NCBI GenBank assembly: GCA_020436085.1
Contig: JAGQYM010000017.1
Coordinates: forward strand, 1-64,000
Source: Cyclobacteriaceae bacterium
Lineage (GTDB): Bacteria > Bacteroidota > Bacteroidia > Cytophagales > Cyclobacteriaceae
Length of the DNA stretch: 64,000 nucleotides
Direction of reading: 5' to 3'
The first letter of the stretch is position 1; every line of letters starts with the position of its first letter. The translations under genes and the position numbers were made by a program. The notes under the pieces were generated by a model, which was not told the origin of the DNA, did no database searches, and was given only the letters and a program-made list of their open reading frames with translations. Positions 8,401 through 18,340 of this stretch are shown in pieces.

Positions 8401-9789
8401 ATGGATAAGGAACAGCAGGAAGTAAAGGAATCCCAAAACAGAAGGACGCTAGCTGATACCATCCGAAAGTTTTTGCGATATCAGTTCAACCTCGGTTTCG
8501 ATAAATCACAGGAGGATAACATTGTAGATGATATCCGGAAGAGCGTTGAGTTTCGAGGGATGAACCTTTGGGTACTCATCTTTGCAATTTTTATCGCATC
8601 CATCGGCCTCAATATGAACTCCACCGCGGTGGTTATCGGAGCCATGTTGATTTCGCCTCTCATGGGTCCCATCACCGGACTAGGTGTGGGCATAGGGATC
8701 AATGATTTTGATTTGATCAAAAAGGCCCTTCGAAACCTGGCCGTGGCCACTGTGATAAGTTTGATCACCTCTACGATTTATTTTGCCATCACACCGCTCA
8801 ACGATGCTCGATCAGAATTACTTGCGAGAACAACACCAACCATTTGGGATGTATTCATTGCATTTTTTGGTGGGCTGGCCGGAATAGTAGCTTACACCAA
8901 CAAACAAAAAGGAAATGTGATCCCTGGCGTGGCAATTGCCACTGCGCTGATGCCGCCATTGTGCACAGCAGGTTTTGGAATCGCTACCGGGCGCTGGTCT
9001 TTTTTTCTTGGTGCCTTTTACCTGTATTTTATCAATAGCATCTTCATTGCTATTGCTACTTATCTTGTTGTAAGATATCAAGGATTCTCGCCTTGCAATT
9101 TTGTGGATGCACACACAGAGCGCAGGGTAAGACGATCAATTGCTTTTGTGGTGCTGCTCACCATCGGCCCGAGTATTTTTATGGGATATCGAATTGTTAC
9201 AAAAAGTTTCTATGAGCAGAACGCCATCCGATTTATCAATCAGGAGTTTAATTTTCCTTCCACTCAGATTGTTAGTCGGTCCATTGATCCCGACAATAGA
9301 AAAATTGAAATTTTACTTTTTGGCGATAAGCTGGATGACGATATGCTATCCATCATTGAAAGTAAGATGGCGCTCTATCGTCTTACTGAGACGGAACTCA
9401 AAATAAGACAAGATGTTGATAAGTCTTCACCCGTGGACTACAACGCTATTAAGACTGGACTGCTTGAAGACCTTTATAAGAACAACGAGCAACTTCTTCG
9501 CGATCGGGATAAAGTAATTGACTCCCTTCAAAATGAATTGCAAAAAGTACAGGTCGCTCAGTGGCCGGTGAAAAGTATGACTGATGAATTAAGCAGTGTG
9601 GTTAGCGAAGTAGCTGAGCTGTCCATTTCTACTTCTGTCTTTTACAAGACTGCCGAAAGTCGATACGACACCACACTCACCGCTTATCTGAAAATGAAGA
9701 GACGCCCGAGTCAATCTCAAGTAAGGAAGATTACAGATTGGCTCAAGGCACGTACCCAGAATGATTCCATTCGAGTCATTCTTCAATAG
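8401..9789 (+). CDS. DUF389 domain membrane protein
   Basis: The 462-residue protein has about 80 cytoplasmic residues, then a DUF389 membrane block of roughly six helices (residues about 55-300) containing STAVVIGAMLISPLMGPI and GVAIATALMPPLCTAGFG, two conserved Pro/Gly-rich re-entrant-like segments. A soluble C-terminal domain of about 190 residues follows, predicted partly coiled coil (LLRDRDKVIDSLQNELQKVQ). The function of DUF389 proteins is not established. It lies between the two D-aminoacylase genes on the same strand with a 49-base gap upstream, so it may belong to that transcript. Confidence 0.85.
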   Translation: MDKEQQEVKESQNRRTLADTIRKFLRYQFNLGFDKSQEDNIVDDIRKSVEFRGMNLWVLIFAIFIASIGLNMNSTAVVIGAMLISPLMGPITGLGVGIGINDFDLIKKALRNLAVATVISLITSTIYFAITPLNDARSELLARTTPTIWDVFIAFFGGLAGIVAYTNKQKGNVIPGVAIATALMPPLCTAGFGIATGRWSFFLGAFYLYFINSIFIAIATYLVVRYQGFSPCNFVDAHTERRVRRSIAFVVLLTIGPSIFMGYRIVTKSFYEQNAIRFINQEFNFPSTQIVSRSIDPDNRKIEILLFGDKLDDDMLSIIESKMALYRLTETELKIRQDVDKSSPVDYNAIKTGLLEDLYKNNEQLLRDRDKVIDSLQNELQKVQVAQWPVKSMTDELSSVVSEVAELSISTSVFYKTAESRYDTTLTAYLKMKRRPSQSQVRKITDWLKARTQNDSIRVILQ

Positions 9790-9865
9790 GCACATTCGGA
9801 CAAAGATTATCTCTTCCTAAATTCGATTTGATTCGCTAGATTGATTTTTCTCAAATCATTTATCT

Positions 9866-11548
9866 ATGAAAAAAATCAGCCTACTGCTCTTAGTTGTTGT
9901 CACATTCTTTTCGTGTAAAAAAGATGAGTACGATGTCATTCTTCGACAGGGTACCGTTTATGATGGGTCTGGCAATCCACCGGTCGTGGCTGATGTAGGA
10001 ATCAAAGCAGATACCATTGCATTCATTGGCGATCTGAGTAAGGCGGTGGGAAAGAAAGAAGTCGATGCAACAGGCCTTGCCGTAGCCCCAGGCTTTATCA
10101 ATATGCTAAGCTGGGCGGTGGAGAGCCTGATCATCGATGGCAATTCACAGGCGGATATTCGGCAAGGCGTGACATTGGAAGTTTTTGGGGAAGGTGGATC
10201 CATGGGGCCGATCAACGAAGACATGCGAAAAGGTATGCTCGATGACATGAGACGCAATCCTGATTATGCATATGACATTGATTGGACTACACTGGATGAA
10301 TATTTAGTATCTCTTACAAAAAGGGGGATTGCACCGAACGTGGCATCATTCATAGGCGCTACTACCGTTCGCGTTCATGAGTTAGCTTATGAGAATCGAT
10401 TGCCTAATGAAGAGGAAATGGCGAGGATGAAAGAGCTCGTGCGAAAGGCTATGGAGGATGGCGCCTTGGGTGTAGGTTCTTCTTTGATTTATGCACCGGC
10501 TAATTATTCAAGCACAGAGGAATTAATTGAGTTATGTAAAGTTGCATCAGAGTATGGTGGCATGTACATCACACACATGCGCAGCGAAGGCAATGGCATC
10601 TTTGGTGCCGTGGACGAAACAATACGAATTGCCCGTGAAGCAGGGCTTCCAGCAGAGATTTACCATTTAAAAATGGCGGGTCAGCAAAACTGGAACAAAC
10701 TGGATTCCGTGTTAGCGATGATCGATCAAGCTAACAAATCAGGAGTAAAAATCACAGCGGACATGTACACCTATCGAGCTGGAGCAACGGGTCTGGACGC
10801 TGCAATGCCGCCATGGTTGCAGGAGGGTGGACTTCATGAGTGGATAAAGAAAATGAAGAACCCAAAATTTAGAAAAATGGCGTTGGAAGAAATGAAGAAA
10901 CCATCGGATAAATGGGAGAACCTGCTGTTGATGTCTGGTAGCCCTGACAATGTGTTGTTACTTGGATTTAACAACGACTCGCTTCGTCAGTTTACGGGTA
11001 AAACATTGGCAGAAGTTGCGAAGATCTACGGCAAATCACCAGAGGAAACAGCGATGGATTTGGTAGCGGCAGATAGCTCACGTGTGGGTACCGCTTATTT
11101 TATGATGAGTGAAGATAATATCAAGCGTCAGATTGCATTGCCGTATCTCAGTTTTGGATCTGATGCTGGGTCTCCAGCGCCAGAAGGCATTTTTCTCAAT
11201 TCAAACGATCACCCACGAGCATACGGAAACTTTGCTCGATTGTTAGGAAAGTATGTGCGGGATGAAAAAGTGATTCCGATGGAAGAAGCGATAAGGAAGC
11301 TTACCTCATTGCCAGCGAGCAATCTGAAGATAAAAAAGAGAGGAAGTTTGAAGCCCGGTTATTATGCAGATGTTGTCGCTTTCGATCCGGAAGAAATTCA
11401 AGACCACGCCACTTTTGAAAAACCGCATCAGTACAGCACTGGAATGATGCATGTGTTTGTAAACGGAGAGCAAGTGTTGAAGGATGGAGAACACACGGGT
11501 GCCCGACCGGGCAGAGTGGTTCGTGGTCCGGGCTGGAAGGGAGAATAG
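9866..11548 (+). CDS. D-aminoacylase-like amidohydrolase lipoprotein lacking the HxH motif
   Basis: The 560-residue protein is a paralogue of the 6855-8351 product. It shares the lipoprotein start (FFSCKK, Cys17), the N-terminal beta-sandwich phrase DVGIKADTIAFIGDLSKA, and the C-terminal KKRGSLKPGYYADVVAFDP. At the HxH position it has Leu81 and Trp83 (PGFINMLSW), so both alpha-site metal ligands are absent. The Cys position is replaced by GEGG. His237 (ITHMRSE), His267 (YHLKMA) and Asp433 (GSDAGS) remain, so a single metal could still bind, as in D-aminoacylases where the beta site dominates. I recall NMLSW-type proteins from other Bacteroidota, so this is probably a functional clade rather than a dead gene. 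Substrate unknown. Confidence 0.82.
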   Translation: MKKISLLLLVVVTFFSCKKDEYDVILRQGTVYDGSGNPPVVADVGIKADTIAFIGDLSKAVGKKEVDATGLAVAPGFINMLSWAVESLIIDGNSQADIRQGVTLEVFGEGGSMGPINEDMRKGMLDDMRRNPDYAYDIDWTTLDEYLVSLTKRGIAPNVASFIGATTVRVHELAYENRLPNEEEMARMKELVRKAMEDGALGVGSSLIYAPANYSSTEELIELCKVASEYGGMYITHMRSEGNGIFGAVDETIRIAREAGLPAEIYHLKMAGQQNWNKLDSVLAMIDQANKSGVKITADMYTYRAGATGLDAAMPPWLQEGGLHEWIKKMKNPKFRKMALEEMKKPSDKWENLLLMSGSPDNVLLLGFNNDSLRQFTGKTLAEVAKIYGKSPEETAMDLVAADSSRVGTAYFMMSEDNIKRQIALPYLSFGSDAGSPAPEGIFLNSNDHPRAYGNFARLLGKYVRDEKVIPMEEAIRKLTSLPASNLKIKKRGSLKPGYYADVVAFDPEEIQDHATFEKPHQYSTGMMHVFVNGEQVLKDGEHTGARPGRVVRGPGWKGE

Positions 11549-11830
11549 TTACCTTTCTACATCCGCGTACTCAGGCTTTTTGTCAAACACGGACTTTGCA
11601 AAAGGACAAAGCGGAAGAATCTTTATTTTGTTCGCCCGAGCGTACTCAACAGCAGCATGTACGAGTTTTGCGCCCACTGATTTGCCACGCAGTTCATCCG
11701 ATACCTCTGTGTGATCGATAATGATCAGATCAGTGCCGGCTTTGGAATAGGTCATTTCGGCAAGTCGCTTTCCGTTTTCTTCTACAAAGAAAGCACCTTT
11801 GCTATCTTTTTGTTCATGCTGTATCTCCAT
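11549..11830 (-). CDS. small GNAT N-acetyltransferase (NATD1/YjdJ type)
   Basis: A 93-residue single-domain acetyltransferase. It shows the short GNAT core of this group: TEVSDELRGKSVGAKLVHAA is the acetyl-CoA pyrophosphate loop, and LPLCPFAKSVFDKKPEY is the conserved C-terminal stretch. The substrate of this family is not known. Its start lies 17 bases inside the end of the MFS gene, so it is the last gene of the minus-strand block. Its stop abuts the stop of the convergent deacylase gene with no spacer. Confidence 0.85.
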   Translation of the reverse strand: MEIQHEQKDSKGAFFVEENGKRLAEMTYSKAGTDLIIIDHTEVSDELRGKSVGAKLVHAAVEYARANKIKILPLCPFAKSVFDKKPEYADVER

Positions 11831-12953
11831 GGTGAGGCTGGTATCTTAATGCCAAGATAGTCATCAAAGTGAACAGTAGAACGACAAATGACAGAGCGAT
11901 TCTAAGCGTCTGCCAGTCTGCTATAAAGCCGATGATAGGAGGGCCAAATAAGAAGCCAGTATAGCCCACTGTCGTTACCATAGCCAGACCAACTCCGGGT
12001 GAAAGCCCCGTCATGTTGCCTGCTATGCTATACGCAATGGGCACGATCACGGAGAGCCCCAAACCAACAATAAAAAAACCAACTATGGTGGCAATGGCAT
12101 TCAGGAAAAGTAGACTGAGCAATAACCCTGCGGTAGCCACGAGGCTGCTAATGACCAGAAGTTTCTTGTCTTCTAGTTTTGCGCGTGCTTTGTCTCCGAA
12201 TGTCCTTCCTAGTGTCATGGCAGCTGCAAATGCTGAGAGGCCAAACGGTGCGATCGTTCTCTCCGCATTCACTATTTTTTCCATATAGTTCGTGCTCCAG
12301 TCTGCCATAGAGCCTTCTCCCAACATACAGCAGAATGCAATCAACCCGATGCCAACCAGGGCCTGAGATGGCAACCTGAATGCTGGGCCTTCTGCTGCCG
12401 CGGCTGGCTTATCCGTGATCAGCCGATACCTCGCCCAGAAAATACCAAGCAGGCCACCACCAGTGATGACACTGAGATGGAGTAAAAGATTGGGGGAAAG
12501 TTTTACAAATAGCGATCCGCCAAGTGCACCGAGCATCATACCGATGCTAAACAAAGCGTGAAATGAAGTCATGATAGGTCGACCATATTGTTGCTCCACC
12601 ATCACAGCCTGGGCGTTCATGGCTACATCCAACATGCCGGTAGAAATGCCCATGAAAAAATACAAACCAATTAATGCGGCATAGCCCGGCATTAACGGGA
12701 TGAAAGGAACAAAAATGGAAAACAGGATAACCGAGACCAGCGTAATCTTTCTGCTTCCATTTCGAATGATGAGCCAACCTGTGAAAGGCATTGCCAAGAC
12801 AGCACCAACAGCCGCAGACAGCAGCATGATGCCAATCGATGCATTGTTGAGATGATAGATATCCTGGATGCGTGGCAGCCGTGATATCCAACTGGCATAA
12901 ATAAAGCCGTTAAGAAAGAAAATGATCTTAACGGCCAGTCGTGATGACCTCAT
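11814..12953 (-). CDS. MFS transporter
   Basis: The 379-residue protein has about twelve transmembrane helices in two halves, with the MFS loop motif MPFTGWLIIRNGSRK between helices 2 and 3. It resembles the compact YbjJ-like/sugar efflux branch of the family, but the substrate cannot be read from sequence. It starts 9 bases after the rny stop and overlaps the GNAT gene by 17 bases, so it is probably co-transcribed with both. Confidence 0.82.
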   Translation of the reverse strand: MRSSRLAVKIIFFLNGFIYASWISRLPRIQDIYHLNNASIGIMLLSAAVGAVLAMPFTGWLIIRNGSRKITLVSVILFSIFVPFIPLMPGYAALIGLYFFMGISTGMLDVAMNAQAVMVEQQYGRPIMTSFHALFSIGMMLGALGGSLFVKLSPNLLLHLSVITGGGLLGIFWARYRLITDKPAAAAEGPAFRLPSQALVGIGLIAFCCMLGEGSMADWSTNYMEKIVNAERTIAPFGLSAFAAAMTLGRTFGDKARAKLEDKKLLVISSLVATAGLLLSLLFLNAIATIVGFFIVGLGLSVIVPIAYSIAGNMTGLSPGVGLAMVTTVGYTGFLFGPPIIGFIADWQTLRIALSFVVLLFTLMTILALRYQPHHGDTA

Positions 12954-12962
12954 GGAAAACGA

Positions 12963-14528
12963 TTATTTGGCGTATGCCACGCTTCGCATCTCGCGTATCA
13001 CAGTCACTTTAATTTGCCCTGGATATTGCATGTCTCTTTCAATTTTTTGTGAGATGTCGAAGCTTAGTTGACTTGCGCGTTCGTCAGTTGCCTTTTCAGC
13101 ATCCACAATAACACGCAACTCACGACCTGCCTGAATGGCATAACATTTTTCAACACCATCAAAGCTCAAGCCTACATCCTCAAGTTCGCGCAAACGCTTG
13201 ATGTATTGTTCCATCACCTCACGTCTGGCACCAGGACGCGCACCACTAATGGCGTCACAAGCCTGTACAATCGGTGAAAGAATGCTGGTCATCTCAATTT
13301 CATCGTGGTGGGCACCAATCGCGTTACAAACCACTCCATGCTCTTTGTATTTCTGTGCCAGTTCCATTCCCACAATGGCATGGGGTTTCTCAAGTTCTTC
13401 AGGCCACACTTTTCCGATGTCATGCAACAGGCCGGCACGCTTGGCTTGTTTTACATTCAGTCCAAGTTCTGCGGCCATGATAGCGCACAGGTTGGCTACC
13501 TCGCGTGAGTGCTGTAGCAAATTCTGACCGTAAGAAGAACGGAATCTCATGCGTCCCACCATCTTCACCAATTCCGGATGCAGACCGTGGATACCAAGGT
13601 CGATTACCGTCCGCTCCCCTGTCTCCACAATTTCATCTTCGATGTTCTTTGACGTCTTGTTCACAATTTCTTCAATGCGGGCGGGGTGAATTCGTCCGTC
13701 CTGCACGAGTCTGTGCAATGCAAGTCGTGCAATTTCGCGTCTTACAGGATCGAATCCTGAAATGATAATAGCCTCTGGTGTATCGTCTACAATAATTTCA
13801 ACTCCTGTTGCTGCCTCCAGGGCACGTATGTTTCTTCCCTCGCGACCGATGATTTTACCCTTGATGTCATCACTTTCGATGTTGAAAATGGAAACACAAT
13901 TTTCGATGGCGTGTTCTGTAGCTGTGCGCTGAATGGTTTCAACGACAATCTTGCGAGCCTCCTTGGTGGCCGACAATTTCGCCTGCTCCATGATGTCTTT
14001 GATGAAGGAACTGGCTTTGGTTTGAGCCTCCTCCTTCAATGACTCCACCAGTTGATCACGAGCCTGGTCAGCAGTCAGTTTGGAAATATTTTCCAGGATA
14101 GCCACTTTTTGCTGATTGAACTTATCCAGTTCTTCCTTGCGCTTGCGCACGTGATCCAATTGGATGGCGAGATTTTCTTTCTCTTCAACAACTTCGCTTT
14201 CCTTTCTTTTCAATTGTTCGAGCTCGCGTGAGATTTGGGCTTCACGTTGCTTGATCTTTTGCTCGTTGTTAATGATTTGGTTTTTCTTGCGATTGGCCTC
14301 TTCTTCAAATTCCTGCTTCATCTTCAGCAGTTTCTCTTTGGCCTCGATGATCTTGTCCTTTTTGATGTTTTCTGCCTTGAGCTCGGCCTCACGTACCATT
14401 GCCTGGTACTTCTCGTCAAGCTCGCGCTGCTTTCTCTTCATCTTTTTTCTGTAATAGAAATTGCCGAAGAGCAGACTCAGAATAACGGTGAGGGAGATGC
14501 TAATCGCGACTAATATGGTGATGTCCAT
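12963..14528 (-). CDS. rny: ribonuclease Y
   Basis: The 521-residue protein has the full RNase Y layout. An N-terminal membrane helix (about 4-24) is followed by a long charged coiled coil (about 30-200), a KH RNA-binding domain ([20 protein letters not shown], 227-246) and an HD phosphohydrolase domain with His369-Asp370 (LLHDIGK). It is a membrane-anchored endoribonuclease that starts mRNA decay. It lies 59 bases after zapA, an order (pheT, small coiled coil, zapA, rny) that I recall from many Bacteroidota genomes. Confidence 0.96.
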   Translation of the reverse strand: MDITILVAISISLTVILSLLFGNFYYRKKMKRKQRELDEKYQAMVREAELKAENIKKDKIIEAKEKLLKMKQEFEEEANRKKNQIINNEQKIKQREAQISRELEQLKRKESEVVEEKENLAIQLDHVRKRKEELDKFNQQKVAILENISKLTADQARDQLVESLKEEAQTKASSFIKDIMEQAKLSATKEARKIVVETIQRTATEHAIENCVSIFNIESDDIKGKIIGREGRNIRALEAATGVEIIVDDTPEAIIISGFDPVRREIARLALHRLVQDGRIHPARIEEIVNKTSKNIEDEIVETGERTVIDLGIHGLHPELVKMVGRMRFRSSYGQNLLQHSREVANLCAIMAAELGLNVKQAKRAGLLHDIGKVWPEELEKPHAIVGMELAQKYKEHGVVCNAIGAHHDEIEMTSILSPIVQACDAISGARPGARREVMEQYIKRLRELEDVGLSFDGVEKCYAIQAGRELRVIVDAEKATDERASQLSFDISQKIERDMQYPGQIKVTVIREMRSVAYAK

Positions 14529-14587
14529 GGTGCTAACATTTTAGGTTACCACCCGGGGAAAGAGAAGGAGTGAAGTGTGTATGTGAA

Positions 14588-14872
14588 CTAAACCGCCTGG
14601 GATACCAGCTGGTTCAGATGATTGATTTTCTCAACCACGGTTTGGTCGATGACTTCAAGGTTCTTTTCATCGGCCATTTTATCTACGAGACAGTCAAACG
14701 CAACCATTGCCAGCAGGTCCTGCTTATCATTAATTCCGAACTGACTACGATAGTGTTTTAGTTTTTCATTGATCAATTTCCCTGCGGCCCTTACTCTTTC
14801 TTCCTCATCCAATCTCACTTTCATGGGATATTCCCGGTCCGCAATCTTGATCTTTATTGAAAGTTCTTCCAT
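14588..14872 (-). CDS. zapA: cell division protein ZapA
   Basis: A 94-residue protein with the ZapA fold: an N-terminal domain (SIKIKIADREYPMKV, ending near residue 25) and a helical C-terminal part ending in a short coiled coil. ZapA bundles FtsZ filaments at the division ring. It starts 10 bases after the stop of the small coiled-coil gene, and rny follows, so cell division and RNA decay genes are co-transcribed. Confidence 0.88.
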   Translation of the reverse strand: MEELSIKIKIADREYPMKVRLDEEERVRAAGKLINEKLKHYRSQFGINDKQDLLAMVAFDCLVDKMADEKNLEVIDQTVVEKINHLNQLVSQAV

Positions 14873-14882
14873 TAACTACCGG

Positions 14883-15179
14883 TTATCTGCTCAGATGAGC
14901 TATGCATTTATCGATTTCTCGGATATACTCGTCCACTTTCTTCTTCAACTCCGAATTACTTCCGTCTTCCGGGTTTATATAATCTACAATTTTAGTGATT
15001 TTAATCTGATTTTTAAAATTGCTGATTTGCTCATCTCTGGCCTTTATACTCGACTTAAGTTCGTGATTTTCAAGTTTTAGGCTTCTTACCTCGTCTTTCA
15101 GAGACTTGTGCTCGTTTAGCAAAACCAGAATTTTGCGTTCTAACCCGCCAAGGTTAGTTTTTAACATTTCTTGATCCAT
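14883..15179 (-). CDS. small coiled-coil protein between pheT and zapA
   Basis: A 98-residue protein with no signal peptide. Residues about 8-60 show a heptad pattern (LERKILVLLNEHKSLKDEV), and a second short helix ends the protein. It lies 41 bases after pheT and 10 bases before zapA. The position and the short parallel coiled-coil architecture resemble the ZapB-type FtsZ-ring partners of ZapA. That is a guess from context, since coiled coils give no reliable homology signal. Confidence 0.72.
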   Translation of the reverse strand: MDQEMLKTNLGGLERKILVLLNEHKSLKDEVRSLKLENHELKSSIKARDEQISNFKNQIKITKIVDYINPEDGSNSELKKKVDEYIREIDKCIAHLSR

Positions 15180-15220
15180 TTGAGTACGTTAGGTAAGCCC
15201 TGTTTTACCAAGGCGGCTAT

Positions 15221-17635
15221 TTATTTTCTAATCAAAGCGCCCATTTTTTGTTCAAAGGCACTCATCAACTTGTTCATCGTCTTGTCAATCTCAGCGTCTG
15301 TTAGGGTTTTGGCAGTATCTAATAAGATAAATCCTAAAGCATACGCCTTTTTCCCTTCGGGGATGTTTTTCCCTTCGTAAACATCGAACGCAATCAGCTC
15401 TTTGATTAACTTCTTCTCGGTGGCCAGTACCAATTCCTTGATCTCCTCGAATGTTACTTGTCTGTCCAATACGAGTGACAAGTCACGCCTCACTTCAGGA
15501 TACTTAGGCACTTCTTCTATCACTAACTTAGGGTTTGCGTTCTTGAAAAGCAAGGCAGCGTCCAGATCGGCATAAAATATTTCCTGCTTGATTCCAAAAT
15601 CTCTTACTACGGACGATTTTACTTTTCCCATCGTGCCCAAAACCTTATCACCTTTGGTTAAAGTCATACCGTATTCCAACAATGGATCATCACTCTTTTG
15701 TTGTGAAACATTAGATACATGCGACTTCAAAAGAATATTTGTCACCTGTTGAGCGAGATCAAAATAGGTTGTCTTTCTCGGCTTCGATTGCCAGTTTTCA
15801 GCACCGGTATTTCCGCTTACATACAATGCAAGACGCTCGCGTTCCTGATATCCCTTTTCTTCTTTCCAGTAGATTTTACCAAACTCAAAACACTTCAGAT
15901 CCTTTTGTCTACGATTGATGTTGTGCGAGCACACTTCCAGGCCTGTGAACAGCATACTTTGACGCAGGATGCCTTGCTCTTCACTTAATTTGTTTAATAT
16001 CTCAACTGGTTCTCCGTCAACTTTTGGTTTTGCGTTCTGATAGTAGCGCGCATTCGTGAGTGAGTTGGTGAGTATCTCGTAGAACCCATTTCCTGCAAGC
16101 ATTTCACCGATCGTTCTCTTATACGTGTTGATGTCCTGTGCGGGAAAATCCGCCAGATAGCTCGTACCTGCGCTGGTTCCAAGCTCGATGTTATCGAAAC
16201 CATAAATTCTGAGCACTTCCTCCGCGATGTCAGCTTCCTGTATCACGTCAACACGATACGGAGGCACAGACACGGTAAATGTTTCCTTGTCATCACTTAC
16301 TATCTCGATGTCGAGACTGCTAAGGATGGTACGAATACGATCGTGTGGTATATTCTTTCCAATTAGGCGTGTGATGTTTTTATATTTAACTGTGAAGACT
16401 CTGTTCTCAATTTTCTGTGGATACACATCGACCAATTCAGATGAAATGGCGCCACCAGCAACTTCCTTGATAAGAAGAGCGGCTCTTTTTACTGCGTATA
16501 CATTAAGATTTGGATCTGTACCACGTTCAAATCTGAATGACGCATCTGTTTTGAGTTGATGATGCATGCCTGTTTTCCGGATGTAGTTTGGATTCCAGTA
16601 TGCTCCTTCAAGGAAAATGCTTTTTGTGTTTTCAGAGACCCCAGATTTAACTCCACCAAAGACTCCAGCGATACACATTCCGTCATTGGCATTGCAAACC
16701 ATCAGGTCATCGGCAGTAAGTGTCCTCTCTTTCTCATCCAATGTTGCAAACTTGGTGCCTGCTGGCATCTTTTTCACCACCACTTTATTACCGGTTACTT
16801 CCGCAGCATCATAGGCATGAAGTGGCTGTCCAAGCTCGTGGCAGATAAAATTGGTAACATCCACCACATTGTTAATCGGAGTGAGACCAATCGCCTTCAG
16901 TCTATTCTTCATCCACTCCGGAGATTCTTTGATTGTAACGTCTGAAATGGTGACGCCTGCAAAGCGCGGGCATCCAATTGTGTCTTCTACTGTTACTGGA
17001 ATTGGTAGACTGTTGTTGTCTGGCTTAAATGATTCAACAGATGGCCATTTCAGAGAACTTCCTTTGTAAGCTTTGATATCACGTGCGACTCCAATATGGG
17101 AGGCTGCGTCCGCTCGGTTGGGTGTCAATCCTATTTCGAAGACAAAATCACTCTCAACTGGATAGATTTCAGTGGCAGGTGTGCCATTGGGCAAATTGGT
17201 ATCCAAAACGATAATCCCATCATGGCTTTCACCCAATCCAATTTCATCCTCTGCACAAATCATTCCTTCAGAGTTCTCACCCCTGATTTTTGCTTTTTTT
17301 ATCGTAAAAGGATCTCCACTCGTGGGGTAGATGGTTGTACCGGGAGTTGCTACGATCACTTTTTGACCCTTGGCCACGTTTGGAGCTCCGCAAACAATTT
17401 GTGAGGGCTGATCTTGCCCAACATCCACAGTCGTGAGAGACAGCTTGTCTGCATTAGGGTGGGGCTGGCAGGTAAGGACCTCGCCAATAACGAGTCCCTT
17501 CAGAGAACCAGGAATTGATTCAAATGGCTCGATACTTTCAACTTCCAATCCGGTCGAGGTAAGGATTTTTCCCAATTCCTCGGGTGTCTCGGTAATGTCA
17601 ATGTATTGCTTGAGCCAGTTGTAAGAAATCTTCAT
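15221..17635 (-). CDS. pheT: phenylalanine--tRNA ligase beta subunit
   Basis: The 804-residue protein has the standard bacterial PheT order: tRNA-binding EMAP-like domain (about 40-150, LKGLVIGEVLTCQPHPNADK), B3/B4 editing domain, B5 domain, class II core-like region and a C-terminal ferredoxin-fold anticodon-binding domain (about 715-804, VPKYPEVRRDLSLVLDRQVT). It charges tRNA-Phe with PheS, which is not in this window. In the minus direction it heads the coiled coil-zapA-rny series. A TATTTTTG box stands upstream, but no matching TTTG was found at the right distance. Confidence 0.97.
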   Translation of the reverse strand: MKISYNWLKQYIDITETPEELGKILTSTGLEVESIEPFESIPGSLKGLVIGEVLTCQPHPNADKLSLTTVDVGQDQPSQIVCGAPNVAKGQKVIVATPGTTIYPTSGDPFTIKKAKIRGENSEGMICAEDEIGLGESHDGIIVLDTNLPNGTPATEIYPVESDFVFEIGLTPNRADAASHIGVARDIKAYKGSSLKWPSVESFKPDNNSLPIPVTVEDTIGCPRFAGVTISDVTIKESPEWMKNRLKAIGLTPINNVVDVTNFICHELGQPLHAYDAAEVTGNKVVVKKMPAGTKFATLDEKERTLTADDLMVCNANDGMCIAGVFGGVKSGVSENTKSIFLEGAYWNPNYIRKTGMHHQLKTDASFRFERGTDPNLNVYAVKRAALLIKEVAGGAISSELVDVYPQKIENRVFTVKYKNITRLIGKNIPHDRIRTILSSLDIEIVSDDKETFTVSVPPYRVDVIQEADIAEEVLRIYGFDNIELGTSAGTSYLADFPAQDINTYKRTIGEMLAGNGFYEILTNSLTNARYYQNAKPKVDGEPVEILNKLSEEQGILRQSMLFTGLEVCSHNINRRQKDLKCFEFGKIYWKEEKGYQERERLALYVSGNTGAENWQSKPRKTTYFDLAQQVTNILLKSHVSNVSQQKSDDPLLEYGMTLTKGDKVLGTMGKVKSSVVRDFGIKQEIFYADLDAALLFKNANPKLVIEEVPKYPEVRRDLSLVLDRQVTFEEIKELVLATEKKLIKELIAFDVYEGKNIPEGKKAYALGFILLDTAKTLTDAEIDKTMNKLMSAFEQKMGALIRK

Positions 17636-17724
17636 CGAAATGCCGGAAAATAAGCTTCAAAAATAGATAAAAGTCTGCTAAGGCGGTTGATCTGCAACTC
17701 CCAAAATGACTGTGAATCTGAGGT

Positions 17725-18339
17725 TTATTTGTAATTCTTTTCGCCCGCGCGAATGGCCACGTGCAGTATGTTTTCTCGGGGCGGGAATGGGCAGGAGAAT
17801 TTATCAGAATAGGCACAATAAGGATTATAGGCCTTGTTGAAATCGAGGAGGATAGAGGAACTGCCGGGAACTTTTCTTAGGTCAAGGTATCTGCCAGCAC
17901 CGTACGTTTCATTGGCACTGGTGTTGTCTGCAAACGCCAAAAAAAGGGTTCCCCTGTTTGGGCCTTGTTCCATTATCTCCAGTATGAGCAATCTGCACTT
18001 GACGCCAGAAATGGAAAAGTCGGCATAAGCATATTCTAAGTATTTGCTTTCAAGTCCGTCATTGGTGGCAAGCACCACCACGTTCTTGTCTTTGATGGGA
18101 GAAAGGCTTGCACTGATTCGAAATGCGGGATCAGGTTCAAAATATTTCAAACCGGTGAACTCATCTGCTCTTCCGGCAAATGGAAAATCATCTCTCGTCA
18201 TTGAGAGGTCTTTCTCTTCGCGAAATGTCTTGATCTCTTGCACGTATTGCTCACCACCCTGACTGTCTTGCAGCGAATAAATCGTAATCGTTACGAGCGA
18301 GATGATGATAACAATGAAGATGATCCTGTTGCGCGACAT
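17725..18339 (-). CDS. DUF1684 domain-containing exported protein
   Basis: I chose ATG 18339 (204 residues), one base after the upstream stop, over a TTG four codons earlier. A signal anchor covers residues 4-20. The rest is a DUF1684 domain with its typical blocks: FPFAGRADEFTGLKYFEPD, TYGAGRYLDL, and the terminal FNKAYNPYCAYSDKFSCPFP, which resembles the motif of the wider family. The function is unknown. The tight spacing suggests co-expression with the serine hydrolase upstream. Confidence 0.85.
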   Translation of the reverse strand: MSRNRIIFIVIIISLVTITIYSLQDSQGGEQYVQEIKTFREEKDLSMTRDDFPFAGRADEFTGLKYFEPDPAFRISASLSPIKDKNVVVLATNDGLESKYLEYAYADFSISGVKCRLLILEIMEQGPNRGTLFLAFADNTSANETYGAGRYLDLRKVPGSSSILLDFNKAYNPYCAYSDKFSCPFPPRENILHVAIRAGEKNYK

Positions 18340-18340
18340 G

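Noticed and set aside
9842-9858. Hairpin TGATTT/AAATCA before the second D-aminoacylase as a regulator
   Set aside because: It is AT-rich with a five-base loop, ends only seven bases before the ATG and has no related copy, so chance is likely.
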